Notes: a model not told the origin generated them from the letters alone. A stretch of 64,000 bases of DNA from Tamarix chinensis (GCA_030549775.1 CM060175.1:7192564-7256563); one strand, 5' to 3'. Shown: positions 49,876 to 62,844, counted from the first letter of the stretch. Numbers and translations: made by a program.

Positions 49876-50103
49876 TATTGAAAAAAATAAGGTTTCATGG
49901 AGTTTTGGTGATGATAATGTAATTTGGAGAGTAATGTACGTTTCTTTGGGTATCAGACAGAGTGAGCCAATAACTAAAAAACATCAGCCGGAAGTCTTGA
50001 ATCATAATAATATTAATAGTAGGTGTAGGCAAGAGAGCGAGGGGAGGATCTGAAACTTCTTCATCAGAAAGGGACAGATTCCGTTTTTGGGGAATGGCGC
50101 TGA

Positions 50104-50180
50104 GATTTATAAATTATGATAAGCAATTGGCACTTTGGCAGGGGCAGGGTGCATGCGAGAGAACGAGAGAGGGGAGAACA
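50104..50180 (-). promoter_or_regulatory. Putative core promoter of the kinase gene
   Basis: On the minus strand, ATTTATAAAT (50105-50114) is a TATA-box candidate about 230 bp upstream of the start codon. A CCAAT box lies at 50126-50130, close to it. C/T-rich CTCTCTCGTTCTCTCGC sequence (about 50155-50173) resembles plant Y-patch/GAGA-type promoter elements. No transcript evidence is available. Confidence 0.4.
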
Positions 50181-50681
50181 AACATCGACAATCTCACAAA
50201 GGGCAGGCTACGGTAAGGCAAGCACGGCCATGTGTGATGTTATACGACTGACTGGTCTCCGCCTCTACTTGCGCTTTCCAAATGCCAGCCATGATGATGA
50301 GGGATTTTGTGCCCTAAAAAATACAAAGTCAAAAGAATCATTTTTAAAATTAATTTACGGCATATAATCTTCATGTTAGTATGATAGCTTAATTAATGCT
50401 ATATTTGGCAAAATAAGTTAAAACGTTACTAAAATACTTTAAATTTAATTACAAATTAAAAAACTAAATTTAGTCTAACAGTGATTGTCATGCAAATGTA
50501 GTTTATGTATTCGGTAGGAATTGAATGTAGCACTAATAGTTTATTGGGTCATACTTCCATCCATTCAACCAAATCTTGACTTCTAATTAATTGAAAGATG
50601 TTAAATGATCATAAAGAATTACATTTATAATAAAAGAAAAATTTATAATCTATATATGAACGTCCTCTGTTATTAAATAAT
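50181..50681. other. Upstream flank of the kinase gene, no gene seen
   Basis: Up to about 50330 the sequence is of genic complexity, then it turns AT-rich. The ORF at 50116-50367 on the plus strand overlaps the putative promoter and is not recognised. Confidence 0.4.
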
Positions 50682-51007
50682 TTATTTGGTAAAACAAACA
50701 AGAAAATTTAGGTTAAACTAAGTTAGTTAAAAGCAAATAAGTTGAAAGTTAGTTATTAATAGTTTAACTTGATAAGTTAGCTGATTATTATAGAAAGTGT
50801 TTAACATAATTAACTAGTTGAGATATATTAAAAGATATATCTATAATAATGGAAAGTTGATTTTTTTTTTGTGTAATGAGGAAAACAACTAGAATTTAGT
50901 TTATGATAAGCTAGAATCAACTATCATCTTTAACTTTTTAAAAACTAACTAATAAACTCATGTTTGGAGCTACTTATTAAACATAGTAAAAATTACTTAC
51001 CAAATAA
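50682..51007. mobile_element. Possible MITE with 11-bp terminal inverted repeats
   Basis: TTATTTGGTAA at 50682-50692 is exactly inverted at 50997-51007 (TTACCAAATAA), 326 bp apart. The interior is AT-rich, with phrases such as AGTTAGTTAAAAGC and its near complement GCTTACTCAA outside. No coding capacity is present. The flanking bases do not give a clear target duplication, so this stays tentative. Confidence 0.35.
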
Positions 51008-54000
51008 CTTTTTATTTATTTATTTTAAAAGTAGCTTACTCAAATTAATAAAGTAAAAGCTAACTCCTTCCTACCAAAAACACACTAACTTATTTTATTT
51101 TATTTTATTTTATGACGATATCCAAGATATACATTAATATTTTATTTATTTTTAATTTTTTAAAAAGATATATTATGATAAAAGATGCAAATATATCAAA
51201 ATTTTTAGAAGATAGTAAGTCAAATAAACTAAAATAAAACATCAACTTTAGAATAGTTTAGCTATCAAGGGAACTTTTTTGTGTATAAAATACTATAATT
51301 GGTTCAAAACTAAACATTATCTAAGACCATATCCAATGTAATAGTTTTTGTTCATAAAAATATAAAATCAAACAACATAATCTAGGTTTTACTTAAAAAT
51401 GTATGTATATAACAAATGAGAAAGACTTGGGAGAAATACCCACACTCGTTATATAGATTATTTGGAAAATTATTTTGAGTAGCATGATTATGCTATTTTG
51501 ACTTCATGTTGTCTTTATGTAAAGTATGATGACGAAGAAAAATAAATCGCCACGATGAGTTTTGATAGTACTTTTTTTGTGTTAAGAAATCAATACAATT
51601 ATATTTGAGGGGTCATGTTCTTAATAACTTGTTTGCTATATAACATTAGATATAGTCCTTGATAAGTAAGGGTCTATTATCCTCATTTTAATTTCAAAAC
51701 ATATGAAAATAATGGTCGATAGCTCAAAAATAATAAATATAGATAGTTTTATGAACGTTGGAGAATTGACTATTAATTCACTCCATTAGCTCATATAAAG
51801 GTAAACTGCATTGAATAATTCTCTATATTTGACATTTGGCACTTTGAGAATGAAATCATTAATGCTTTTAAAATAGTATGAAAACCAGGCTATATGTGAA
51901 AATAAAGAAATACAAAGAGCATTGAGGTGCTAATTGAACATGGTTGAGTGCAGCAGGGTGTATGACGTTCTAGGAATATTATAGCAGAATAAGAAAAATT
52001 GTAAAAAATCTAAAGAGAAACACCTCTTAGTTTAGCTTTTGGGGATGAGGAAGATGTACTAATAGAAATCAAAGCAAGTACATATAGAACTAACCAATAT
52101 GATCCTAATGACACTAAAGAAGCTTGAAAATTTTAAAAGGACTTGCTAGAAAAATGAATATATATAGTTAAAATGTGGCTTGCTAAATAAAGACAATAAG
52201 TAGATAAATACTAAAATAAAAGAGAAAAAAATATACACACTTAAGTGTAAGGGATTGAGAGCTAAAGAATGATGAGTTCCAAAGCAATGTCAACTAAGGT
52301 AAATTAGTAGGTACATGTGAAGGTTCATATCAAGTTATGAAGCAATTTGGGCCATCCACATTCATATTAGCTGATGAAGAGAGAATATATCTACTAAATT
52401 CTTGGAACACAAATCACTTGATAAAATATTATTTGTAATTTTTCTATCTAATGAATTAACAATGAAATTTGTTGTATTAAATGCAAATATTTTGGACACA
52501 TATCAATGTTGATAAAGGAATAATTTTTTTTTTGAATATTAATGTATCTACAAAATGTCTTTTGTAGCAAATATGCTTGATAAGGGTATAAATCCCATAA
52601 TAAAAGAAGATGGGCATACCTAGTGTGATGAAAGATTAATGCTCTTCGACTTACTATGCCTAAGCTCTAAAAGTTAACCCTTAAACCCTAGGGCCACTGA
52701 ACCTAGAAGAATAAAGGAAGATAACACACCTGGTAAGATAAAATGCACTTTCAGTCACTTAGCTCAAGCTTCAAATGTAAGCCCTTAGACCTTAAGCTCA
52801 CGAGCCTCAAAGAATAAGAATGACATGCACACCTTGTGAGATGAAAGACATATGCGCTTTCACTCACTAAACTTAGACTCCTATTTCATATCTTTGGTGG
52901 ATGCACCAAGGCCATAAAGCCAATAATTAGGCACACCTCACATCTTTTCAATTGTTAAGCCTAGGCTTCCATGATGAGGACATCAACTAATGTGTTAGGG
53001 CCACCAAGCCTAATATTGAGGGATTTAGTTGGTCCATTTGGTTTGATAAACTAATGGTGTCTTCATTAAACCCTGATTTGGTTAGCCACAACCAAAGTAT
53101 TAAAAAGAATTAAAGTGTGAGTATTTTGATTGTTATAAAAAATTTTCAAGCTTGGCATAAATAGATTATCATGATTCTATATAAAGCAAGAAAAGTAACT
53201 ACTTTAAGATCATATAATATATCAAATGTATGAACAAAATACAATAAAGATTACAAAAGGTGTTTCAAGAGTCATATTCATTAGTATAGTTAGCCTCTTT
53301 AGGAACATGTATGCTCTCCAAGTCTTAACTGTAATACAATTCTCTATTGAGCTCTCATAGCTAGTCACACCTACAAATGCTTTGAATTGAGCATACACCA
53401 TTAAGTAACCGTATGTATACCACTAAGAATGAATTTATTTTTCATAATGTGCAAATTCCTTAGTTTTCAAGTAATTATCTATAGCTTCATGAGAGTATCT
53501 CAGCTTGGCATCAACAATAGCCCACTCATTGCAACTATCTATATCTTTTTGTGTAGAATTAGATAATTTATTTACCCCTACCACTTGTTCCTTAAGATGC
53601 CTTATTTCAATATTATTCACCTTATCCTTCTAAGAATCCTCTAAGTATAGCCATTTGATCTCATCCATTCATTTGTCCAAGGCTTTTTGCATCTTGACAT
53701 ACTTGGCTTTATATCCAATTATTTCATTATTTTCATCCTTATTATGCTTATTAAAGGTGTTAACTTATTTTTGCATGGATTTATTAACCGAGGAAAAATG
53801 TTGAATCTTCTCGACCTTAGCGATCCATTTCTTCTTCTTTGAAGATAAGTAATGGGTCCACTTTTTCTCTTTTCTAAGGCTATCTTCTAAATTAGCAACT
53901 TTAACCTTTAACATTTCTATCTTGGCCCTAGCCAATTATTTTTCTCTTAAAAGACAATTAATCTAGCAACTTGGGTCTTTAGAAAGTCTGCATTTTCTAA

Positions 54001-55153
54001 AGTATATTTTATCGTACTCTTCTTGATTTACTACTCAACCACTTTAGCATAAAGGAATACCTTTTCAACTTTCAGCATTGAGCTTGAAGTTTTTTTTTTC
54101 TGTACCCATCAAAATCAGTTAACAATTCATTCAAATTGCTATAATATTTTCTTTCCCATGGATCATTGCTGCGTATAAAATTAAAGATGTCCAATATACA
54201 AAGTTATAACTTATAATAAACTTGGAAAGAGAGGTTTAAGTCAGCCCTTGGTGGAGTTGGTATCTTAAGAGCATCGACTATTTCTTTACCCCAACTTAGC
54301 AACATGACCTTGGCCAATTCAAGATCAATACAATAATCTAGGTGATAGTCAAAGAAAGAGTAATCATTTGCCATATTTTAGGTAACTCCTTATCTATAAT
54401 AGAGACATTAGAACCCATTTTGCAAGATACTTTTATTATAGAGAAAACTTCTATTTCAATTACCTAGCATCAAGGATCTTTGGCCCAAAGGTTACCTATG
54501 TGGGGCCACCAACACGTTTCCCACCTGTTCCATTGAATAAAGAACAGTGATAGCTTCTAGATTTGTGCATGCTCTCCCTTTAGCCTCTAGAAACTCACTA
54601 TCTTCTTCTTCTAAAAGTATTGTGGTCTCTTTAGCTGATGTTGGGACTAGAGTTCCTTTAGAAGGTTGTAAGGGTTTATACTCGTTTAATACATGGGCTA
54701 ACGTACCTTTTCCCTTTCTTTAGGTGTTCTTTTGAAGTGGCTCTGGAATATTATCTTTATTCTTTGGTGTCACTTGGGCAATAGTAAGCTTTTGAGATAA
54801 AGATTTCTGAGCACCTTGGCCTCCCAAACTTTAGGAATAACCCTACATTGAGCCTCTTCTTGAATAAGTAAATAAGATTATGAAGAATTAGGGATAATGT
54901 AAGATAGGGGATGTTCAATTATGATAAAAGAATAAAACTTACAATTTAATGACTTGTTCATTATAGGATTTGACATCCATATAAATGTGTTTATGGTGGA
55001 AGACAATAAACTCAAATGCATGTTCAGTTTAGGATACTATAAACATAAAAATATATTTATAGAAGGAGACAAGAAACTTAAACACATGTTCATTTTATGA
55101 TATGATATACTCAAGCAGGGAAAGCAAGATATATACTTTAAAAGTGTAAAGTT

Positions 55154-55200
<47 letters not shown>

Positions 55201-56119
55201 CAACCTACTAAGGTTGGGGCAACAACAAAACAATTTTCAACAATGGGTTGAATAAAAGAAGTGTTAGAATGGGTCACTAAAATTATTTGATTTTGTTCTT
55301 TTTCTTCTCAGAACCCGGTTTCACAGTCCCTTTAGCTTCCCAAACAAATAATAATATAAAGGTATTTTTTGAGCAGGATTATAAATGAAATAATTATGGT
55401 AGTATTATTTTAAAAGTATTAAAGGAAATTTTACTTTTCCTTTGATATTACTAGAAGCAGACGTCCCCGGGGGATGAATAATGGACCTTTTAATTCTCCC
55501 AAACAGAGTGGAGGGGAAAACCTTTTACAAAGTCTTTCATTTATCAGACTCTATAGGTAAAAGAAGAAAACTTCATAAACCAATAGACTTGTTAATTTAG
55601 TAAATGGGTGAGAGTGATGGAAAGGGAATAAGTTACTTACCAATGTTAGGAATCAAACCTATCTTTTTGAGGCTGGCATTGTTATTAATAATTACATAAC
55701 TATTAATAATGTGTCCATCTTGCACCATATTATCAAACCTATCTACATTGACCTCTAACTCTAGTAATAAAGGTGGACACTCTCGAACGTCATGATTGAG
55801 TGGACCTCATTTAGACATATCCCACTTAGCGTCCCCTAAAACAACAAATTACTAGGAATTGTACCTCTTCATTGAAAACTAAGGCTCTTTAATGAATTTG
55901 TGGTCATTACGTCTCTTCTGGATGGAATAGAAGATTAGGGCTAAGGGATGACTCAAAAATTCAAAAAAGTTTCAAAATAACTATATTATTGATTGGACAT
56001 CCAACAAAAAACACCCATACAAAAACCTAGTCATTATTCTCCAAGCACTAGGGAAAAATTGAGCAGGGCTTAAGAGGAAAGATTGGAGAAATTCTTAAAA
56101 AAATTTGTGGAAGGGTAAA
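51008..56119. other. Decayed repeat-rich DNA without an intact gene
   Basis: Nothing intact was found. Between 53430 and 54150 the minus strand has scattered open stretches with heptad-like Leu/Lys/Glu spacing (for example LKEQVVGVNKLSN, AKLRYSHEAIDNYLKTKEF), resembling the coiled-coil tail of plant transposon or gag-like proteins, but with many stops. Sequences at 52600-53040 repeat phrases about CCTAGTGTGATGAAAGA / CTCTTCGACTTACTATG loosely, possibly an LTR fragment. No boundaries can be supported. Confidence 0.35.
55152..55199. repeat. (TA)n-(TG)n microsatellite
   Basis: A short TATATATATA run is followed by about 18 TG units. It gives a false His/Thr run in the minus-strand ORF 55095-55277. 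Confidence 0.95.
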
Positions 56120-56594
56120 TGTAATACTCAAAAATTTTAAAACTTAGAATTTAATAAATAACCCTCATCTGAGCTAATTTAATTTTTAAATTAATTAATT
56201 TAATTATTTTATGGACTTTTAGATGTATAAAAATGGATATGATTATTTAATAAGTTAAAATAAATATTTTTTTATTTTATTATACTTATTTTATTTAAAT
56301 AATTTTCCAAACCCATATTTTACTAAAATTACCCTATTAAATTAATATCTTAAATTTTAAATAAATTAATATATTAAATTAATTTATCTATATAAATAAT
56401 TAAATACCATTATTCTAAAAATTTATATTAATTTTATTTTCCCTTATTTTACTTTTTCTTCCTCCTTTTCCTTCCTTTTTTTCCTCCTTTTTTCCTTTCT
56501 TCGTTTCTTCTCCTTCGAACCACCCAACTTGTCTCCTCCTCGCTGGGCCGGTGGTCCTTCTTTCTCCTTTCCTCCCCTACACTCATCCAACCCA

Positions 56595-56640
56595 TCCTTC
56601 TTCTTCTTCTTCTTCTTCTTCTTCTTCTTCTTCTTCTTTT
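56595..56640. repeat. (CTT)n microsatellite
   Basis: About fifteen CTT/TTC units within the C/T-rich block of the LTR-like element, giving false poly-Ser and poly-Arg/Glu ORFs. Confidence 0.95.
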
Positions 56641-58339
56641 TTCTTTCCTTCCCCGATTGGCCAACCTAACCTCTTTTTTTTTCTTCCTCTCCTTCTCGCA
56701 CACAAGGCCGACCCATTCCCATTCTTTTTTTTCCTCTCCCGATCGACCTTTAGCCCCCCCTTGTCCTTCCTTCTTTGACTGTCCCCCATGGCAGCCTACA
56801 ACCAGCCACCTGTAACCACCTGCCTCCCCCTACAACCCTGCTCTCTCTATCCTTCTCTCCCCTATCCCTTTCCTTTCATTTTTGGCCACACACAGAACCT
56901 TGCATCCCTCCCCACATGCCCTCCTTTCCCACTCTTTTTCTTCTCCTCCCTACCATCGTAGGCCATGTGCCTACCACCCTACACCCTCCACCTAACCCAA
57001 TTGGACATACCTTCTCTCCCTCTTCTTCTCTTCTTCTATTCTACTCATTTTCACCCCTACTTAAGCTCCCCTTGTCCTTACAGACCTCCCCTCTTTTCTC
57101 CCTTCTTCCTTTATCTTTTCCTCCCCTAATTTTGCTCCACCACCCTCAACCATTGCTGTTATCTCCCAACCAACCACTACAGCCACCCTTGACACACCCT
57201 TCTACCTCCTTACACCACCCAATCACCCTCACTTGTTCCTGCAGCCACCCTTCCTCTCCCTTCTTTTTCTTTCCCCGTTCTAGACCTCCACCCTGCAGCA
57301 CCACCGTGTGTTGCCATTCCCCCTCTCCCACAGCTGCCATGACCACCCATAAACTCCTTGGCACCTCCCCTACCACCACCCTATCTCACCTTGGCTGAAA
57401 ATCCCCTATAGCCCCTCCCTTCTTCTCTTATTTTCCCTTCATTCTTCTTCTTCTTCACCTATCCTTCGCTCTACTTTCCTAGCCTCATAGCTACCTTCTT
57501 TACCTCCTTAAGCCACCAACCTTCGACCCCCCAATTGCCACCTATACCCCTACTCCCTCCCTACACCCAACCACCATCCTCACTCCCCTCCACAAGCTCT
57601 CAACCCAACCCCAAAAATCTTAACCAAACCAACCCCTCCCCTTTCTCCCAACTCCCCTTTTGACCCCTATTTTTCTTTCACTCCCTACCTGCAGCTCACG
57701 CCACTCATGTAGTATGAGTCCTACATCTTTTTGAGCTAAAGTTTCTAAATTTTGGGAGTATAAAAATAGTTGGTATTAGTATGTATTAATTAATCTTTTG
57801 ATAAAAATTATTCTTTTGACTTTCTACTTCTATTATGCTAATTTTTGATATTATTTTTAGGTATTAATTTTTTACTAGTTAAAGTTCAAACCTTTAACGG
57901 AGATACCAGTAAGGTTTAATTATTACTTGAAATAAGGTAACTACTATGCCCTACTAAAATGTATGGATATATGTATGCTAACATATTAGGGTTTTTATTA
58001 TGATTATGCGCATGTTGTATGATGTTAAGTGTATTATGACTTGTAGCATGTGTTGCTTGTTGAAATGAAAAGCATATTAATTTATGTGTCATGTGTAGAA
58101 ATAAGTTTTAAGGTAGGAACCTTATTTTCAATGACAGTGTTAAATATATATGTATGACATGATATGCTAATGTGGCTATTTGTTACATAGATAATGTTAA
58201 AATGAGCCCTAGGGGCATTTTAACAATTTTTCTTGTGCAAAAGGTGTGGCCTAAATAAGTATGTGTGGTAGGTGCTAATGAGTAATAATAATAATAATAA
58301 TAGTCAGTGGTGTTAGATGAGGTATATAGACTATGGATG

Positions 58340-59100
58340 TTAATGTTTGGTGTGGAAAGGGTATTTTAGTAAATTTGGTATAATAAGGGCAGTTAATTTA
58401 TAAGAGTAAAAGGGGTAAAATTGTAAATTAATTAGTAAGAAGGGTATTTTAGTAATTTTACATGAAAAAGGGATAACTTGGTAATTTAATAAAGAAGAAG
58501 GGCATTTTGTTAATTTGGCATAAAAGAGGGATAAGTTGGTAATTTTGTGAGAAAAAGAGGTAAAATGATATGTAAGAAGGGTAATTTGGTAATTTGGTAT
58601 AAAGGAAGGTCAACTTGGTAAATTTGTGAATAAAAGGGGTAATATGGTAAAGTAATAAGTAAGAAGGAGTATTTTGGTAATTTCATAGGGTAATTTGGTA
58701 ATTTGACCAACAAAAAGGGTAAATTGGTAATTTTAATAAGTATGAAGGGAAATTTGGTAAATTATTTAACAAAAGGAGAATTTGGTAATTTAATAAACCT
58801 GAGGTGTAATTTGGTAATTTTAACAAGTATAAAGGGTATTTCGATAATTTAATCAATTGAAAGGGTAATTTGGTAACTTAATAATAACTTAACAAGTATG
58901 AGGGGTAAAGTTGGTGATTTAATAAGTATGGAGGATAATTTGGATAACCTAACAAATACAAGGAGTATTTCGGTAACTATGCAAGAATGAAGAGTAATAT
59001 GGTAATTTAGCAAGTAAAAAGGGGTAACTTGGTAACTTTATAAACAAGAGGGGTATGTTAGTAATTTTGTAACTATGAAGGAGGTAAATCGGTAAACTAC
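58340..59100. repeat. Degenerate GGTAATTTGGTAATTT minisatellite
   Basis: About 25-30 diverged copies of a unit near AAGGGTAATTTGGTAATTTR, commonly with AATAAGTATGA between, fill about 750 bp. Unit length varies from roughly 20 to 35 bp. It occupies the place where the 15573 and 34038 copies have other short repeats. Confidence 0.85.
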
Positions 59101-60640
59101 AAGTAACATGTCAATGAATTAAATAAGCCTCCATAATAAGACATATGAGATATTAAATAAAAGAATAAGGGTTTATGGCCCTAGTAACACTTGTTGAAGT
59201 ATATCCATTTACATTATAAGGACAAGGGTATTTTGGTAAATTAGTAAATATCTTAAGGATAATGCATGGTATAGGGTTGAATGGACAATAATGGGTATGA
59301 TAAAGCTATTTATTTCATAATCATGCAAGATGTGCCTGGTTTGTAAGTATGTATAGGAATGTGTATTAGATATGTTCGAAGTACGTGTTAGGGTTTTATG
59401 TGTGCCATGATGCTTGATATAGAATACTTGATTTTATAGCCGGTATATCTTTGTATCTCTGGATTCGTGACTTCCCTCCTCAAGTTAAATAAATGGACCT
59501 GTTGAATAAGACATGAATAAAATACTAATTATGAAAAGTAAAAGATTATTGAGCCGGGCCTAGACTGGTCCACTGGTGAATAATAGTGGCCAGGTGTAAG
59601 ATGCCCTAGAGACTGGTCCATCGATGAATAACAGTGGTCAGGTGCATTCTGCCTTGAAGTATTTTCTGGTCCACCGGCTATAATAGTGGGGGATTCCGAT
59701 ATCAATAAACCAAAACTTAGATGTTAATAAATTATGGGAAGACAATAATTACTTATAGTGGAATACCATGTGAATTGGGGCTAGACCGGTCCACCGGAAA
59801 GAATAGTGGCTAGGTGCGGGTGTCCTAGAGATCGATGTGTTGGTGAATAATAGAGGTTAGGTGCATTCTACCCTAAAGTATTTCTAATCCACCGGCTATA
59901 ATAATGGAGTTCCTGCACTCACATAGATATAATTTGAGAGATGATGTTAACTAATTATTTAATTAATGGCTTATGACTAAAAGTATTGATTTCACATTTA
60001 TGATCTATTAATATGGTATAAGTTTGACTTTGGTGTCTGCTCTTATTTCAGTATGTGATGGAGTGTTAAGTGCATGGACCTTGTGCTATGCATTTCCTAT
60101 TATACGTGGTGTTACATTGTGTAATAGTTTTATGTTGATTGTAATTTTTCCTAAGCCACATATGTTATCGTTTGTACATAGTCTAAGTATGATGTGTTGC
60201 ATGCGAGCCCTGCCTTTTAGTTTGGTATAAAGGGTTACTCAGTACCACAGTATTAAAGGGTTTTGTTTGTAGGAACTTGCCTATTCAATGAAAGTGTCCC
60301 TTGCAGGTTTGTTGCAGGTGCTATTCAAGCTGGTATCGGGTGAGAGCATGCTGATTGTCTAGGAAACTTTTGTGGTTTCTCTTTAAATATTGTTAGTTCC
60401 TTATTTAAAGATTTTATTCTTGTAACCACTAACAATGGGTTTTTATCTTTTGTAATGTCTTTACCATGCTTTGATTTAAACAAAAGTTGAATTTGAGTAG
60501 ATTGTATTATGTTCCTTTTGCCTTAGCACTTGGTACTAGAACGGTAGGAGGAAACCGGTCTAGTACTAAATGTGGTGGTAACATCCTTGAAATTTAAGGT
60601 TTTTGCTTCCTCTAATTTTTTTTAGTGGTGAATTTTTAGT

Positions 60641-62340
60641 TCTATCTAAAGGGGATAGTTGAATTAGCCTAAGGGTAGAGGGAAAATGGTATTTGACACG
60701 GAATCATTGGGCTTTAGTATTGTTACTGGAAAAAAAAAGAGTGTCTGAATCTTGGGATGGAAATTCAACATGTTAATAGAAAGAGGAAGTTAAAAAGAGA
60801 ATGACTAGATTGATTGGCTCATCAATAACTATTTTGTTGGTGTTAACTAAAAAAGGAGGCAAATTTGAGGGTGTGGTTAAGGTATTTGAAGAATGAGAAG
60901 TAAATGAATCAAAATACTTTGTAATATTTTTGAGATAAACATCTTGTAAAATTTTAGGGGATTTATTAATTTTTTTGAGAGAACTAATGGTTGGTGTAGT
61001 GGTGACATGTTCTCCACATGTTTGATCACCATTAGGAAGCTCATTCCATTGTATAACTTTGCTTATAGAGATGGTAGGAGAGTTGTAAAAAATCAATGGA
61101 TGAATAGATGGTTCTCTAATAAAAAATAATAATCAATAAAATATAGTTTTAGTAGAATAAAAACAAAGAAGATGATATGGATTTAAAGGTTTCAGGCATA
61201 TGGGCGTAAAGTTGAAGAAAAGTTTTCCAATGAAAAGGGGTGCACTACAATTGATGGAAGATAGTTGAAAATACCTAGATTTGATTTAGATGATAAAGAA
61301 CTCTATAGGATGTTTGTATTTATTATTGAGGGTAACTTCATAAAATTGGGAAAAGATCCTTTAGTTACGTTTTCTTGAAGAGATGGAATGTAAAATCAAA
61401 GATTTTATTTTTACCCCTTCTACACAATATAGCAGCAGAAAGTTATTCAAGGTCTTTAATCACCTGGGAAAAATTTCCTTTTATAATACACTATAGCTAG
61501 GATCATGAGGCATTTTTACCTAGATATAAACTCCTTATAGACACGTGGGACTAAGGATAATATGGTTTTCTCAACAAGCCACTTCTTTACACTTTCTTAT
61601 TCTTATTAAAATTTTATTAAAATTGATGGAATTTTTGTAATTTTATTTTCTTCTTAATGGGATATGTTAACTTGATGCTTCTTATATTTTTATGTGTCTA
61701 ATGTTGTTTATTATTATGTATTGGTTGCTCAATGGACTTAAAATGTATGTTCCTATCTTTGATAGTTTTTTTGTTTGTGTGTTCATCAAACATTTATGGT
61801 TAAATTTATTTTTCCCTTCTCATTATTGTCTATGAGTGTTAGATAGACGATTATGTGTAAATTTATTGGTCCTTTCTCATTATTATATATGGGTGTATGA
61901 CCAGCACATTAATGCCTAATTTTTTCTATCACTGCTTATCATGACGTATCATTAGTCTAAAGGATGTTAATATATTGGTCAGTAACATAGTTTTGTCTAT
62001 TAGTCTTGTAAAGTATAATTCCTTTTTTTTTGCATATTAGTTTGCTTGTCAATGTTTTTGGATAATGGATGTAATGTATAGTTGTGACTATCATCCATGA
62101 AATAAACTTCTAGCTAGGTTAGTAACATAAATTTTGAAGGGAGTGATAATATAATTTTTTCATCAACTAAGATTATCAGACCCTTGAACACTAAACTAAA
62201 GGATGAGAATCAAACCCAAAAAGCTTTCAAGTGTGCTTCATTAGACCTTAGTCTTGGACATGTCTCAAGTTGCCAGCCAATACAGTTTCCTTGATGGGCC
62301 AACTCTTTATATAGGATAGGGAATATTCCTTGTTTTTTAC
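60641..62340. other. AT-rich intergenic DNA, no gene seen
   Basis: A 107-codon minus-strand ORF (60773-61096) is not recognised and is of low complexity (Thr/Ser/Asn/Pro). No RNA gene or element border is visible. It may be the decayed body of the gypsy element whose integrase end lies at 62.85 kb. Confidence 0.4.
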
Positions 62341-62370
62341 CATATAAAATTATTTCCCTTCCCCTTTTCC

Positions 62371-62810
62371 CTCATCATATTCTTATATGTGTGGGGTCTT
62401 GTATTCATTTTTGAATATTAGAAATCATAATACAAATTTCTACTTTTACTCTCTCCTCTCTCCTATCTATTTCCCTCTCATCACTTCACCAAATATGGTC
62501 CTTATTTTTTTCATTTTAAACCCCTTGATTCACGAAACACATATAACCCTACTTATCAAGATTGAAACCACTCAATATTTTCCCTTCGCTTTTTCTTCAT
62601 TTTACTCTTATATATATGGGGTCTTGTATTCATTTTAAACATTAGAAATAATAATACAAATTTTCTTTTCTCTCTCTCTCTCTCTCTCTCTTTCCTCTCT
62701 CCTCTATATTTATCCCTCATCACTTCACTAATGTTGGTCCTTATTTCTATCATTTAAAACCCCTCAATTCACAAAACACATATAACGCTACTTATCAAGC
62801 TTGAGTTAAC
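62371..62810. repeat. Direct tandem duplication, period 225 bp
   Basis: GGGGTCTTGTATTCATTTT at 62393 recurs at 62618, and the following landmarks repeat in order: ATTAGAAATmATAATACAAA, CTCTCCTCT, CCCTCATCACTTCAC, TGGTCCTTATTT, and CACATATAACsCTACTTATC. The second unit has an expanded (TC)n run (about 62668-62692). Confidence 0.92.
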
Positions 62811-62844
62811 ATGTATAAAAGTTAGCATTTTTTAACTTTAGGAG

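Larger units (their letters stand above)
56120..60640 (+). mobile_element. Long LTR-like element, third large relative of 15573-20592
   Basis: The left edge reads TGTAATACTCAAAAATTTTAA. The internal order matches the 34038 element: AT-rich start, C/T-rich GC-richer block (56.45-57.7 kb), repeats, degenerate palindrome units with CCACCGGCTATAATAGTGG (59.55-59.91 kb), the conserved hairpin GTACTAGAACGGT...ACCGGTCTAGTAC (60533-60566), and GTGGTGGTAACATCC just before the end. The right terminus is degraded (AGTGGTGAATTTTTAG near 60625-60640), and no target duplication was found (GTAAA precedes the left edge). No coding region is present; the 207-codon ORF at 56775-57398 lies in C/T-rich DNA and is an artefact of composition. 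Confidence 0.72.

Noticed and set aside
56775..57398. Plus-strand ORF of 207 codons, the longest single-exon frame other than the kinase exon 1
   Set aside because: It lies wholly in the C/T-rich block of an LTR-like element. The product is a Pro/Leu/Ser/Thr mix without a domain, and equivalent frames appear in the same block of the other copies.
60773..61096. 107-codon minus-strand ORF
   Set aside because: Low-complexity Thr/Ser/Asn/Pro product with no recognised motif in AT-rich intergenic DNA.
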